Positions 1 to 9,801 are shown, counted from the first letter of the stretch. The stretch is 14,350 nt of DNA from Daldinia sp. FL1419 (GCA_025201765.1 MU623715.1:1-14350); one strand, 5' to 3'. Program-made: numbers and translations. Notes: a model not told the origin generated them from the letters alone.

Positions 1-470
1 TATTATATATAATTAAATAATTAAAATTAAATTATTTTATTCTTTATTATTAAAATATAAAATATTAATATATAAAAAATTATTAATATATATAAAATCT
101 TCTTTTAAAATTATTTTATAATTATTTAAATTAAATATTAATTTAAATAATTATATTTAAAATTCTTTAATAAATATTAAATTATTTTTAAATTAAATAT
201 AAAATTTAATATAAAAACTTTAAAACATAAATATTCCTTTAAATACACTAAATATTATAATAATATCTTTATTAATAATTACAATAATCTTATAAAAACC
301 TTTCCATCTACCTTTTTTTTAATAAATAAAAATTTTATTACCAATAAATAAAAACATAAATAATATTTTTATAATATTAAAATTATTATAAATATTTAAT
401 ATATTTTAAATAAAACATTATAACTTAATTTTTTTAATCTTAATTATAACCTTTTATATTATTAAAATAT
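1..470. other. A+T-rich filler, no gene
   Basis: Almost pure A+T with stops in all frames. I see no recognisable element here. The last four bases (atat) directly precede the TG end of the first LTR, and the same tetranucleotide flanks most other LTR ends in the window. It is probably older degraded repeat or mutated intergenic sequence. Confidence 0.6.
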
Positions 471-852
471 TGAACAGGAGCTCTAATAGCTCTTGTAGGA
501 TATGCCCTATACTTCAACTAACCTATAACAAGCCAGAGGCTATATAAGTTCAAGGATATAAAGTGATTATATCCTAAAGAAAAAAATAGATTAATTAGAT
601 AAAGAAATTAATATAAGTAATTACTTATTAATAGTAACTTATATAGTAAAATTATAAACCAAAAATATATATTATTTATATAAAATTCTATAAAGGCAAT
701 CTTTAAAGAACTATATATATCTCAAGTTGATTAAATAAGAAAATAATTTTTAAAGATTTATTTATATCTGAAAAAACTATAAATTTTAGAAAGGGGGGTT
801 AATAAGGTTTTTTAAAATAATTCTTATTATTTAATTATATTACCTTAATTTA
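471..852 (-). mobile_element. LTR (copy A), 382 bp, minus orientation, 3' LTR of element A
   Basis: It begins TGAACAGGAGC and aligns collinearly over 382 bp, with no net indel, to 13692-14073; nearly all differences are transitions. Its right end has decayed from the GGTTCA seen in the other copy to aattta at 847-852. TG...CA ends with TGAAC/GTTCA inverted termini are typical of LTR retrotransposons. Orientation is set by the TATA-like box, which reads on the minus strand, so this would be the downstream (3') LTR of a right-to-left element. The internal sequence beside it (853 onward) reads, on the minus strand, a weak purine stretch before the LTR (AAAGAATTT here, AGGGAATTT in copy B); this is only a poor polypurine-tract candidate. 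Gs and Cs surviving at 471-545 make this one of the less mutated stretches. Confidence 0.85.
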
Positions 853-939
853 AAATTCTTTAAAGTTAACAATATTGAACCTTAATGAGTTAATTTTAAT
901 AAAAAAATTGGAAAAATTATATAATTAAATTATAACCAA

Positions 940-3760
940 ATTAATTAAGTATTATATAAATTAAAAGAAGAAAAGAAAAAGAAAATCCAAGCTCCTCAAA
1001 TCTTTTAGTTATCATTTTGCTTTGAACATTTCGCAACTTTATTTAATGTTCTCTAATTTTGTTTATATATTTATTAAATTAATCAATTATTGTTTTCAAA
1101 CTGTATACAATTAAAAACTTATTCAAATATTTCTTATCCTAACTAATCTAATAATATATTTAATTACAATCTAACTGTTAAATTTATTGGTATTTCTCCA
1201 GGCCATATATACAAATTAGGTCCTTATCTTTCGAAATAAACAATTCGCTACAATCCATATGTTATATAGTTATCTAATTGCAAATTTCCAAGGGTATTAC
1301 TTTTGCTTAGAGTAGGTTTTAACATATGTTTGTTGCTTATCTTCATGTTATATAATTTGATTAATTTATTCTTAATTAAATAAATAATTTTGTTAATTTT
1401 TATCATTTTGTTTTACAATACCTATTCTGGCAATGGATCTTTACTTTTAATTAACTTAAAGGTTTTAATAGTTATTATTACTAATACTGCTTTTAATACA
1501 GGATCGTTAATTACTTAAATCATTATTAATTCAATTAATAACTTCATATAATTATTAAATTTTTCATAATGGTTATTATTTTTGGCTGTAACAATTAATT
1601 CTTGCAATCTGCACTTGATCATGTGTAACATGTAAGTATACTAAAATCCACAAATTCAATTATTTCTTTGAATAACTATAGGAATTATATGTAACTCCTT
1701 AGGAATTAACTTTCCCAACTTTTCAAATATTATTATTATCTACTCTTTAATATAATCGGCTCATTATTCTAATCCTTAATAAATTAAATCAAAAATTTAT
1801 AAATAACACTTTTTAAATATATAAATTATAAAAAAAAAATAATTTTAATCATAAATCTTTATTATTCATATACATTTTAAATTAAATAAATTAATATACA
1901 TTAATAAAAATAATATTCAAATACTTTATTATATAACCTTAAATATTAATAAATTAAAACCTCTTTTAAAATTATACCCTAAAATCTATACTAATTCTTT
2001 CTTGTAAAATATTCCTTAATTAAGTATATCATATATAATTAATTCCTAAAAAGCCATAATATAAAAATCACTAAACTATTATTTTTTAACGTACAATTGT
2101 AGGACTTATATTAACATTAATAATAAATTATTGCATTAATAGTTCATATTAATCCCTAATAATATTATAATATTTTTAATTAATTAATTAAATGTTAACA
2201 TAAGGCCTTAAATTTTTTCAATATTTATATTTAACCAAGGAAATAGGTTCTTATATTTAATTAATTTACCATACTTAATTGGATAAATAATATCTACAAA
2301 GGTTTATAACAATCTAATCACCTTACTTTAAATAATAAAAATTCTTAAAATTAATAATAAATTAGCCATATTATTAACTAAATAATTTAACAATAATTTA
2401 ATATTACAAAATACTATTAAATTAACATCAGTAACTAATAACAATACTAATATAAAATATGTACTATATAAATTACCTTAGCCTAATTAGGTAAAATATA
2501 AACTCATAAAAAATATAACTTGTACTATAAAGGAGAAAAAAAGTATTGCAAAAGTACTAAAAATAGAAAGATAAATTAACAATATTTTATACTCCAATTC
2601 CATAATCATCACTACTCAAATCAATAAATACTTATTAATTGCAACTATGATTTTCATATAGTATATATGCTTTAAACTTATACATAAATATTAAGCAACA
2701 TTTTTTAACAATTTAATCACATTAATTATAAATAGTATCTCTCATTTCAATATACCATGGTTCAATACCATAACTTTTATCCTTCCTCTCTTTCTTTTTC
2801 CCTCCCTCTCCCTCCTTTCCCTAAGGCTTATTCTTTCAACTTTTCAACCTAAAACACTTTATTGCATTTAATTAATTATTATTTAATAAACTTTTAAAAT
2901 ATATTTTTAATTTAAACTAATAAATATAAACTTTTTAAATAATAACTCTATATTAATAATATTATTAATTAATACTTTTAATAACAATAATAATAATAAA
3001 TTAAATAATTAATTCTTTATTATTATTTTTTTATTTAATTATATTTTTGTAATACAATTTAATTAAACTAATAATATTAACAAATTTAAGAAATATTGGA
3101 AATTAATTGCGTATATTAATCCTTTTTTCAATTTTTATTATTTTATAAATCTTTTTAAAATATTTAAATAATTCCTAACTAATTAAAACATTTAAATATT
3201 TAATATAATGGAATTTAAGATCTTTAATGATATTAATATTAATTACTGTATTTATTAAAAAATTTTCAATAATAATTTTTGGAAGAATAGTCCTTATTAT
3301 CCTTATTATTTTAATATAACTTTATTATAATTATTTAAATAAATATCATCCTCTATATATATTAATATTTATAAAGATAATCCTATTAATAAATATATAA
3401 TCAAAATCTTAACTAATTTTTATCATATAAAAGGTTTAATAATTTAAACATTTAATTATCCAAATAAAGTTCTTTATAAATTTTATAAAAAATATTTTTT
3501 ATTATTTGATTTTAAAATTTATGTTAATATGTGGCCATTTTTTAATTACTATACTTTTTTTAATAAGGACAATTATAAAAACTATCTTTATATTATAAAA
3601 AAGTATAATTTTTAAGTTCCAGAATTTTAATTCTTTTACATACAAGTTAATTGTTTTTTCCCTTTTATGGGGATGTAATTAAAGAGAGTTTTTCAGTTAT
3701 AAATAAATATAATGGTTGGAAATTAGCAAAAAAAATACTTTTGTTTTTGGTGTAAAAAAA
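940..3760 (-). pseudogene. Broken long reading frame of element A (ORF2-like), function unrecognised
   Basis: Read right to left, one frame runs from about 3760 to 3165. A second, shifted by one base, runs from about 3165 to 940. Both carry frequent stops, all explainable by one transition from Gln, Arg or Trp codons. Protein-like stretches include TPKTKVF and LISNHYIYL near 3740-3700, HPHKRE near 3675, FEKLGKLIPKELH near 1730-1690, NNNHYEKFNNYMK near 1580-1545 and KDPLPE near 1430. Copy B shows the same stretches at matching places (LISNHYIY, NNNYYKKLNNYIK, VDPLL), which argues that this frame was once translated. The shift near 3165 lies where A and B differ by 1 nt modulo 3, so indels are likely. 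I find no RT (YxDD), integrase (HHCC, DDE) or protease (DSG) motif. A cargo protein, a diverged gag-pol or a foreign insertion are all possible. Stop density is only moderately below that expected for such A+T-rich DNA, so this is tentative. Confidence 0.5.
2776..2822 (-). other. Polypyrimidine tract (polypurine on the minus strand)
   Basis: Forty-odd nearly uninterrupted C and T on the plus strand (TTCCTCTCTTTC, then CCCTCCCTCTCCC). The aligned position in copy B (about 10981-11021) is also pyrimidine-only but with most C changed to T. In the minus-strand frame it reads as an Arg/Glu/Lys/Gly-rich run (RERREREGKRKRGR), like a charged linker or nuclear localisation signal. An internal polypurine tract is the other possible reading. 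Confidence 0.5.
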
Positions 3761-3768
3761 AAAAAAAA
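3754..3768 (+). repeat. A15 homopolymer conserved between element copies
   Basis: A run of exactly 15 A after GGTGT. The second element copy has the same 15 A after the same GGTGT at 11976-11990. On the coding (minus) strand it is T15 directly followed by ACACC/ACACCT. It lies at the upstream edge of the ORF2-like frame, where A and B begin to differ in frame, so it may sit in a spacer between two reading frames. Confidence 0.6.
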
Positions 3769-3889
3769 TAATAATATTAAAATATTATTATATCGAATTA
3801 ATTAATAATTTGATTATTTATATATATAAATTTAAAAAAATAAATAAAAATAAAAAACCTAAAATAATAGAAAAATTTTTTTTTTTAGC

Positions 3890-4680
3890 TTAATATCTTA
3901 TTTTTAATTTGGGTTGTAATTATTGTAGTGGATTTTAATAAATTTTCTTTTTATTTGATTGTACATTTTGTAGTGGTTCCTAATATATAATTTATTTTTA
4001 GTCTATTTTTTAATAATTTTATAGAATTGGATGAATAAATAGTTATTAATTATTTTAATTAGCATTTACTTTATATATAATATTTTTTTTATAATTTTTT
4101 GGTTAATCTTTTTAAAGATATTATATATGTAATTATTAGGGTAGATATTTGTAACCTTTACTTCCTTAACTTCCTTAAAAATTATAATATAATTTTTGAT
4201 TAAATTGATAACCTTAATAATATTAGATAAAGTAGGATTTTTACTAAGATTTCCGAATCTCTTTTAAATAAACTTAAATCTTTTAGAATCATGTGGTGCA
4301 AATTTGAATTTTAATTAAGTATAAGTTTAATCCCAAATAATAATTTTATAAATAATAATTTTAATTTATCTCTTAACATTCCTATTAATTATCCAATATA
4401 ATATATTAAGAATTATATTATCCTCAATTATTCTATAATATTAAAAAATATATTATATATTTTTAAACCATTGTATCATTTCTAATCTATTAAATAAATA
4501 ATAAAGGTAATAATTAGGTTCAAATAAAACTAATTGGTATACAATAATTAAATGAATATCCTTATTCTAATCAAATATATTTGTAGGTATAGAAGTTATT
4601 ATTGAATCTTAAATAATAGGTGTAGGCTTTTTTAATATATATCTTATAACAACTATAATAATTATATTTTATTATTTTTA
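3890..4680 (-). pseudogene. Broken upstream reading frame of element A (ORF1-like)
   Basis: A single minus-strand frame of roughly 240 codons reads right to left with about 11 stops, fewer than expected for DNA this A+T-rich. All of them can arise from CAA, CAG, CGA or TGG by one transition. Readable stretches include VYQLVLFEPNYYLY near 4540-4500, FAPHDSKRFKFI near 4303-4268, RFGNLSKNPTLSNIIKV near 4258-4208 and HYNNYNP near 3930. The last aligns with YYNNDSYNPG in copy B near 12165-12135, so the 3' part is shared between copies; upstream of about 3975 copy B diverges. In an LTR element this position (after the leader, before the larger frame) usually holds gag, but no zinc knuckle (CCHC) is visible. 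Identity unknown. Confidence 0.4.
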
Positions 4681-4931
4681 TTATATAATTATAAATTTTA
4701 TATTAATTAGCTATTTTTAATCAAACTTAATATTAATTAATTATATAAATAATTAGTTTTTTGGGGTTGGTCGTTTTGCAACCAGCTTTATTTTCAGAAT
4801 TAATTATTATTGTTCTATAATTATTAATTAAATATTTAATAATAAATATAATTTTTAAATTAAAAAAAATTATTAAATTAAAATAATATATTTGTTATTA
4901 TATTTATTATTTTAATGTATTTAAATTATAA
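4681..4931. other. A+T-rich spacer with a small G+C-retaining island
   Basis: Mostly A+T, except 4757-4797, where the plus strand reads TTTTTGGGGTTGGTCG and then TTTTGCAACCAGC. On the minus strand this continues the ORF1-like frame as KLVAKRPTPKN and also contains TGGTTGCAAAACGACC, which could be a primer-binding site. No matching LTR lies beside it, so I prefer the coding reading. The rest is low-complexity. Confidence 0.4.
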
Positions 4932-5338
4932 TAAATTAAAATAATATATTTATATAATATATGTTATCCTACAAAGACCCTATTAATTTCCTTAAAGCCA
5001 AACCTCCTAAATCTCCATAACTCTTTTAGATATAAATAAGTTTTCAAAAGTTATTTTTCTTATCTGATTAATATAGGCTCTTCAAGTTCTATAAAATTAG
5101 TTTTTTTATAGAATTTTATATAATAATATATAATTTTAATCCTCTTTTGAATATAATTTCTTATAGATTATTACCATTTATAAATAATCATATATAATAA
5201 TTTATTTTACCTAATTGTTTTATTCTCTTTTTTAAAATATAATTACCTTACATCCTCTTTTTTATATAGCCTTTAGCTTATTATAAGGTAATTGAAATAT
5301 ATGGTATATCTTATAAAAATTATTAGAGTTTTTACTTA
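4932..5338 (+). mobile_element. Full-length solo LTR, array unit 1
   Basis: Its start, TAAATTAAAATAATATA, matches TGAACCAGGGTAGTGTG through G-to-A and C-to-T changes. It carries the TATA-like AGATATAAATAAG near 5028-5040, the segment TATATAGCCTTTAGCTTATTA near 5264-5284 (the reverse complement of the 471-852 LTR reads TATATAGCCTCTGGCTTGTTA) and ends near TTACTTA. No internal element sequence is attached to it. Confidence 0.7.
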
Positions 5339-5364
5339 ATAATATAAATATCCAATCCATCTTT

Positions 5365-5745
5365 TAATATTTAAGATAATATAATTACATAATTAAAACT
5401 ACCTTACAACACCCTATTAACTTCCATAAAGCCAACACTTCTAGATTTCTATAAGCTCTTTTAAATATAAATAAACCCTTAAGAATTATCTTTCTTATCT
5501 AATTAATTCAAATTCTTAAATATCAATTTATTTAACTTTTCTTATAACTTCTTACAATAATTTATAACCTTATCTTTAATTAAATATATTATTTATTTTA
5601 TTTTTTAAACGCTAACAATTACCTCTATTATTTAACCTTTTATATAATTACTTAAATATCTTCTTCAAGATATAATCACCTTGTATTTAGTTATTAAAAC
5701 TCCTGTACAATATTATTAACCCTAAATTAAAGTTTATATTTAATA
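5365..5745 (+). mobile_element. Full-length solo LTR, array unit 2 (subfamily with duplicated 3' end)
   Basis: It starts TAATATTTAAGATAATATAATT and passes AACTACCTTACAACACCC and AAATATAAATAAACCC. It ends twice: once at ...CTGTACAATATT (near 5709) and again at ...TTTATATTTAATAT (near 5745). The same double ending occurs near 6672-6715, so units 2 and 5 share a subfamily whose 3' end carries an extra copy of the terminal sequence. Confidence 0.6.
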
Positions 5746-6146
5746 TATTGGATTGGTATAATGTAAATATGTAGTTGTAATATATAATAAGAGCTATTTT
5801 GAAGGATCTTAATAAACACCCCTATAAGGTTTATATATGTTCTTTTGGTTATAAATAAGCCTTTAATAATTATTTTCTTACCTAATTAACTCAAATTATA
5901 TATAATTCTTAAAAAATTATCTTCATAGAGTTTCATATAAATAATATACCTTTTTTTAGCCTATATCCTTATTGTATGCGCTATTATTACAAAACAATTA
6001 TATATAGCAGTTTTTTTATTTGATCATCTTAATACGTTCTTCAAAATATAGTTACCTTATATCCTCAAGTTTATACAACCTTTGGTTATTATAGATTAAT
6101 TAAAGTGTAGGGCATATCTTACAGAAGTTATTAGAATTTCTGTTCA
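5746..6146 (+). mobile_element. LTR, array unit 3 (closest to the outer LTR type)
   Basis: TATTTTGAAGGATCTT near 5794-5811 and TTCTTTTGGTTATAAATAAG near 5840 match the reverse complement of the 13692-14073 LTR (CTACCTTGAAGGACCTT, TTCTTTTGGATATAAATAGG) better than other array members do. Near 6104-6120 it reads AAGTGTAGGGCATATCTTA, and it ends CTGTTCA at 6146 followed by atat. The first 45 bases are unclear and may include an insertion. Confidence 0.6.
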
Positions 6147-7011
6147 ATATAAACCCTTAAAAATTATTTTCTTATCTAATCAGCTTAAGTTTATTAAAGT
6201 TCTTTAAAAGTCACTTTCATAGAGCTTTATACAAATATATATGCTTTTAATCCTTTTATTAAATATAACCTTTTAAATGCATGTTACCATTATTATTAAT
6301 TATTTTTATTAACCTTTTATTTAATTACTTTAATACTTACTATTGTTAGGATATAATTTATTATAGGGTAATTGAAATGTAGGGTATATCCTTTAGGAAC
6401 TATTAGAACTATTAAAGTTCATATTCAATATATAGGCCTTTAATTATTGATTTTTATTTAATTAAATTAAGCTCTTTAAATATTACCTTTCATATAATTT
6501 TTTATAATAATTTACAACTTCTTTCTTTTATTAAATATAGGTATTGTTTATTCTATTTTTTTAATATTAATTATAATTATTAGTAATTATTATTATTAAC
6601 CTTTTATTCAATTATTTTAATATTATCCTTTAAGATATAATTATTTTACATTTATTTAATTATTATAACTCCTATTTAATAATATTAACCTTAAATTTGA
6701 GCTCCTATCCAATATATAAGTCTTCAAGAGTTAATTCTTACCTAATTAGGTTAAGTTCTTAAGTATTAATTTATTTAATTTTTTTTGTAGCTTTTTATGA
6801 TAGTTTAAGACCTTATCTCTTATTAAATATCATTTTTTTTATCTTTTAAGCCTTAGTTAATATTGTAAGTAATTATTTTTATTAACCTTTTATTTAATTA
6901 TTTTATTACCTTTTTTAGGATATAATTATTATGTATTTAGTTATTAAAGCTTCTGTTTAATATAAGTCTTTAAGAATTAATTCTTATCTAATTAAATCAA
7001 ATTCTTTATTA
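6147..7011 (+). repeat. Tandem LTR-derived units, 5'-truncated at the TATA box (units 4-7)
   Basis: Units of about 281 (6147-6427), 284 (6428-6711) and 248 bp (6712-6959), plus a short piece (6960-7011). Each begins with ATATAAACCC, ATATATAGGCC, ATATATAAGTC or ATATAAGTC directly after an LTR end. In complete LTRs that sequence forms the TATA box (AAATATAAATAAACCC). The junctions therefore fuse the LTR 3' end plus flanking atat to the TATA region of the next LTR through a shared ATATAA. The result is head-to-tail repetition of the promoter-to-end part of the LTR. Confidence 0.7.
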
Positions 7012-7367
7012 TAATTAATTAAGGTAGTATAATTACGTAATTAAAGCTACCTTACAAAACCCTATTAGTTTCTATAGAATAAACCTTTCTAAGGTCTTAA
7101 TAGGCTTTTTGGATGTAAATAGGCCTTCAAGAGTTAATTCTTATCTGATTAGGTTAAGCTCTTTGAGCATCACCTTTTATATAACTTCTTACTATAATTT
7201 ATGGTTTTTCTTTTTTATTAAATATATCATTTATTCTATTTTTTGAACGCTAGTAATCATCTTTATTATTTAATTACCTTAATACCTACTTATATTTTCC
7301 AGGAAATAATTATGGAATATTTGAAATGTAAGGCATATCCTATAAGAACTATTAAAATTCCCATTTA
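7012..7367 (+). mobile_element. Full-length LTR within the array (unit 8)
   Basis: It contains AAGGTAGTATAATTACGTAA, AAAGCTACCTTACAAAACCC, TTTTTGGATGTAAATAGGCC (TATA region near 7107-7125), GAACGCTAGTAATC and AAGGCATATCCTATAAGAAC, and ends CCATTTA followed by atat. It is less mutated at its 5' end than the neighbouring units and is useful for rebuilding the array subfamily. Confidence 0.7.
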
Positions 7368-8016
7368 ATATATAAGCCCTTAAGGGTTAATCCTTATTTA
7401 ATCAATTTAAGTTCTATAGAATCATTATTTTTTCTTATAATTTTTACGATAGTTTATGAATTTATTCTCTTACTAAATATATTGTTTATTTTATTTCTTA
7501 ACCATTAACTACCATTATAAATAATTACTTCTATTAATTATTTATTTAATTACTTTAATACCTTTCTTAGAATATAGTTTATTATGGGGTAACTAAATTT
7601 TAGGGCATATCCTACAGGAATTATTAGAGTTTTTATTTAATAATTAGAGTTCCTATTTAATAATTAAAGCTGTTATTCAATATAAACCCTTAAGAGTTAA
7701 TTCTTATCTAATCAAATCAAATTCTTAAGTATTAATTTATTTAACTTTTCTTATAACTTTTTACAATAATTTATAACCTTATTTCTAATTAAATATATTA
7801 TTTATTTTATTTCTTAAACACCAATAATTATATATATTAATTAACCTTTTATTTAATTATTTAAATATCTTTTTTAATATATAATCACTTTGTATTTAGG
7901 TAATTATTAGAGTTCCTATTTAATTAAAACTTTTGTTCAATAATAATTAAAATTTTTGTTCAATATCCTAATTAAATAATTTATAAGGAAATTTTATTGA
8001 TATAAGTTCTTGTTTA
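7368..8016 (+). repeat. Truncated tandem LTR units 9-10 with terminal micro-duplications
   Basis: Two more units start at the TATA region (ATATATAAGCCC at 7368, ATATAAACCC at 7680). Unit 9 ends in three copies of a 20-bp terminal motif at 7624-7643, 7644-7663 and 7664-7683 (type TTAGAGTTCCTATTTAATAA). Unit 10 shows the same pattern at 7907-7966. A last stub of LTR end (AGTTCTTGTTTAA) lies at about 8003-8015. Confidence 0.65.
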
Positions 8017-8645
8017 ATTGAAAAAATTATATACCATGGGAAGCCACAGGCGCACGCACAGGGTATATCAAAATTTAAAATCATTTTAATTTATTATATC
8101 AATTTAAAAATTATTTAAAAATATTAATAATTAGTATCATTTGAAAATTAATTTGATTTGCAATTTTTTAAGTTAATTTACATCTGTTTGCAATTGGAGG
8201 TACGCGTATAACAGGATTAAATGTCCGAAATTATAGGGTTTTTTCTTTGAATTCTTTGGGAACTAATTGGTCAATTAGATTTGTGGTGCAACTAATGAAA
8301 TAAGAAAGATATAGATATATCTTAACTTATATTAAATAACTTAATAATAAAAGGGTTTTATTATGTAATAACTATGAGGGGTATTAATAAAAATGTTAAT
8401 AAGGGTGTTTTAGAGGGTGATAACATATTAAACTTGGGTTAATTAAACAGAATATTATAGGTCTGTTCAACTAACTACTATACTAAGGGTACAATATAAA
8501 TAGATGGTGTATAGGGAAATGTTGGTACTTTTTCTTAATTATCTTCAATTTATACTTAAAAAATAATTAGGAGTTTATGGCATCTTATAAAATAATAATC
8601 TTTAATTGTACTGGAGGTCACCCCAAGGACTGATACAATCCTTAA
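8017..8645 (-). pseudogene. Internal-region fragment of a related element, less damaged
   Basis: 8341-8440 aligns with 12206-12300 of copy B (for example TTAATAATAAAAGGGTTTT against TTAATAATAGGAGGGTTTT), so this is internal element sequence. Minus-strand frames are fairly open: VSVLGVTSSTIKDYYFIRCH near 8636-8575, then VPTFPYTPSIYIVPL near 8528-8485, PSKTPLLTFLLIPLI near 8420-8375, and in another frame VPKEFKEKT and NPVIRVPPIANRCKLT near 8265-8180. The Pro/Ser/Thr-rich character matches the 12206-12300 region of copy B (APLPAPSTF). Several short stretches keep unusual G+C, including CpG-containing ones at 8040-8062 and 8201-8208. No known domain is recognised, and frames change at least once. 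Confidence 0.4.
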
Positions 8646-8748
8646 ATTTTTAAATAAGATTTTTTATTAAAATAAAATTATATTATTATATTAAAACTTT
8701 TTAGAAATTATTATAAAAAATTAATAAAATAATTAATAAATATTATAT
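8646..8748. other. A+T-rich filler
   Basis: Low-complexity A+T sequence between the internal fragment and the next LTR. Nothing supportable is seen. Confidence 0.5.
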
Positions 8749-8814
8749 TAAACCAATATAATATAATTAAATAAAAAATATTAAACTAATATAAAGCAAT
8801 TAAATAATAAATAT
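8749..8814 (+). repeat. 33-bp tandem duplication of an LTR 5' terminus
   Basis: 8749-8781 (TAAACCAATATAATATAATT...) and 8782-8814 (TAAACTAATATAAAGCAATT...) are two 33-bp copies of the LTR start, both derivable from TGAACCAGGGTAGTGTGATTAGG by transitions plus a few other changes. Only the second continues into a full LTR. Confidence 0.6.
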
Positions 8815-9183
8815 TACCCTATAAAAACCTTATTAACCTCTTTAGAACCAACCCTTCTAAGTCTCCACAGCTCTTTTAAACATAAATAAGCTTTTAAGAG
8901 TTGTTTTTCTTATTTGATTAACAGAAATCCTTAAGGTTTTATAACTCAATTTCTTCATAAAATTTTCATATAAAAATATATAGTTTCAATTTCTTCTTTA
9001 AAAATATCTTTTTAAAGTGCATTATTATTAATAAACAATTATATATATTTATTTTTTTACCTAATTAATTTTTTTTTTAAAATATAATTAACTTATATTT
9101 TTTAGTTTATATAGCCTTTGGTTTATTATAGGTTAATTAAAATATAAAATATATCTTATAGGAACTATTAAAGCTCTTATTTA
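8782..9183 (+). mobile_element. Solo LTR, plus orientation
   Basis: It carries the full order of array landmarks: ATTACCCTATAAAAACC, a TATA-like AAACATAAATAAGC near 8878-8891, TTTCTTATTTGATTAAC, TATATAGCCTTTGGTTTATTA near 9106-9127 and GGAACTATTAAAGCTC, ending at TTATTTA (9183) followed by atat. No internal region lies beside it on either side, so it is a solo LTR or a remnant. Confidence 0.75.
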
Positions 9184-9249
9184 ATATATTATTATTTTAT
9201 TATTTTTATAATAAATATAATATCTTATTATATTAAATTAAAATAATAT

Positions 9250-9325
9250 TAAATAAAAGCTTTAATAACTCTTACAAGATATACTTAACATTTCAACTAC
9301 CTCATAATAAATCAAAAATTATATA
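9250..9325 (-). mobile_element. LTR stub, minus orientation
   Basis: TAAATAAAAGCTTTAATAACTC matches the 471-492 start TGAACAGGAGCTCTAATAGCTC by transitions only, and continues through ACAAGATATACTTAACATTTCA. It is preceded by atat. About 75 bp remain; it is cut where the next plus-orientation LTR begins. Confidence 0.6.
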
Positions 9326-9332
9326 TAAATAA

Positions 9333-9699
9333 TAAATTGGAATAATATAATTAAATAATAAATATTACCTTATAAAAACCTTATTAATTTCCTTAAAATT
9401 AACCTTTCTGGGCCTCTATAGCTTTTTTAAATATAAATAAACCCTCAAAAATTATTTTTCTTATTTAATTAATTTAAATCTATTATAATTCTTTAAAAAT
9501 CACTTTTATAAAATTTTTATATAATAATATATAATTTTAATCCTTTTTTTAAATATATTTTTCTATAATACACTATCATTAATAAATATTTATATATAAT
9601 AATTCTTTTACCTAATTATTTAATTATATTCCTTATAATATAATTACTTTATATCTTTAAGTTTATATAACCTTTAATTTATTATATAACTTTTATTTA
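9333..9699 (+). mobile_element. Solo LTR, plus orientation, small deletion near its 3' end
   Basis: It starts TAAATTGGAATAATATAATT, a transition-mutated TGAACCAGGGTAGTGTGATT. It then shows ATTACCTTATAAAAACC, AAATATAAATAAACCC (TATA region near 9428-9443) and TATATAACCTTTAATTTATTA. It lacks the GGGCATATCCTA segment just before the end, TTTTATTTA (9699), which is followed by atat. Confidence 0.7.
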
Positions 9700-9801
9700 A
9701 TATAAATAATTAATAAAATCTTAATAAAATATTACAAATTTATAATTAAATTTATTCATTTTTAATCAACTAATTCCAACTAATTATAAAATTATTACAA
9801 T
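9700..9801. other. A+T-rich spacer
   Basis: Low-complexity sequence between a plus-orientation solo LTR and the left end of element copy B. No gene or motif is seen. Confidence 0.5.

Larger units (their letters stand above)
4932..8016 (+). repeat. Array of about ten LTR-derived units, plus orientation
   Basis: Successive units, all in the same direction, are relatives of the reverse complement of 471-852. Shared landmarks in order are: a start decayed from TGAACCAGGGTAG, CTACCTTACAAAACCCTATT, a TATA box (AAATATAAATAAACCC), TTCTTATCTAATTA, TTAAATATA, TATTTAACCTTTTATTTAATTA, a GGGCATATCCTATAGGAACTATTAGAG tract, and an end decayed from CCTGTTCA followed by atat. LTR ends fall at about 5338, 5745, 6146, 6427, 6711, 6959, 7367, 7679, 7962 and 8015. 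Some units are full-length LTRs (4932-5338, 5365-5745, 5746-6146, 7012-7367). Others (from 6147 on) lack everything upstream of the TATA box. The array thus mixes stacked solo LTRs with a true tandem repeat. No gene lies within it. Confidence 0.8.

Noticed and set aside
963..1320. Fairly open plus-strand reading through the left internal region of element A
   Set aside because: The predicted protein is a run of hydrophobic residues typical of the antisense of an A+T-rich gene; the minus strand gives a more protein-like composition that also matches copy B.
4757..4797. Second primer-binding site (TGGTTGCAAAACGACC on the minus strand)
   Set aside because: No LTR in the required orientation lies next to it, no tRNA-like extension is seen, and the sequence continues a reading frame.
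4932..8016. CRISPR-like array
   Set aside because: The repeats are 250-400 bp LTR units without short direct repeats separated by unique spacers, and there are no cas genes.
8029..8068. 7-bp inverted repeat ATATACC / GGTATAT around the G+C-rich island
   Set aside because: Short arms, mostly A+T, and a 26-base loop; expected by chance. No transposon termini or target duplication accompany it.
8455..8515. Separate LTR promoter suggested by GTTCAACTAAC and CAATATAAATAGATGG
   Set aside because: No LTR landmarks lie around it, and the stretch lies within a minus-strand reading frame continuous with its surroundings.
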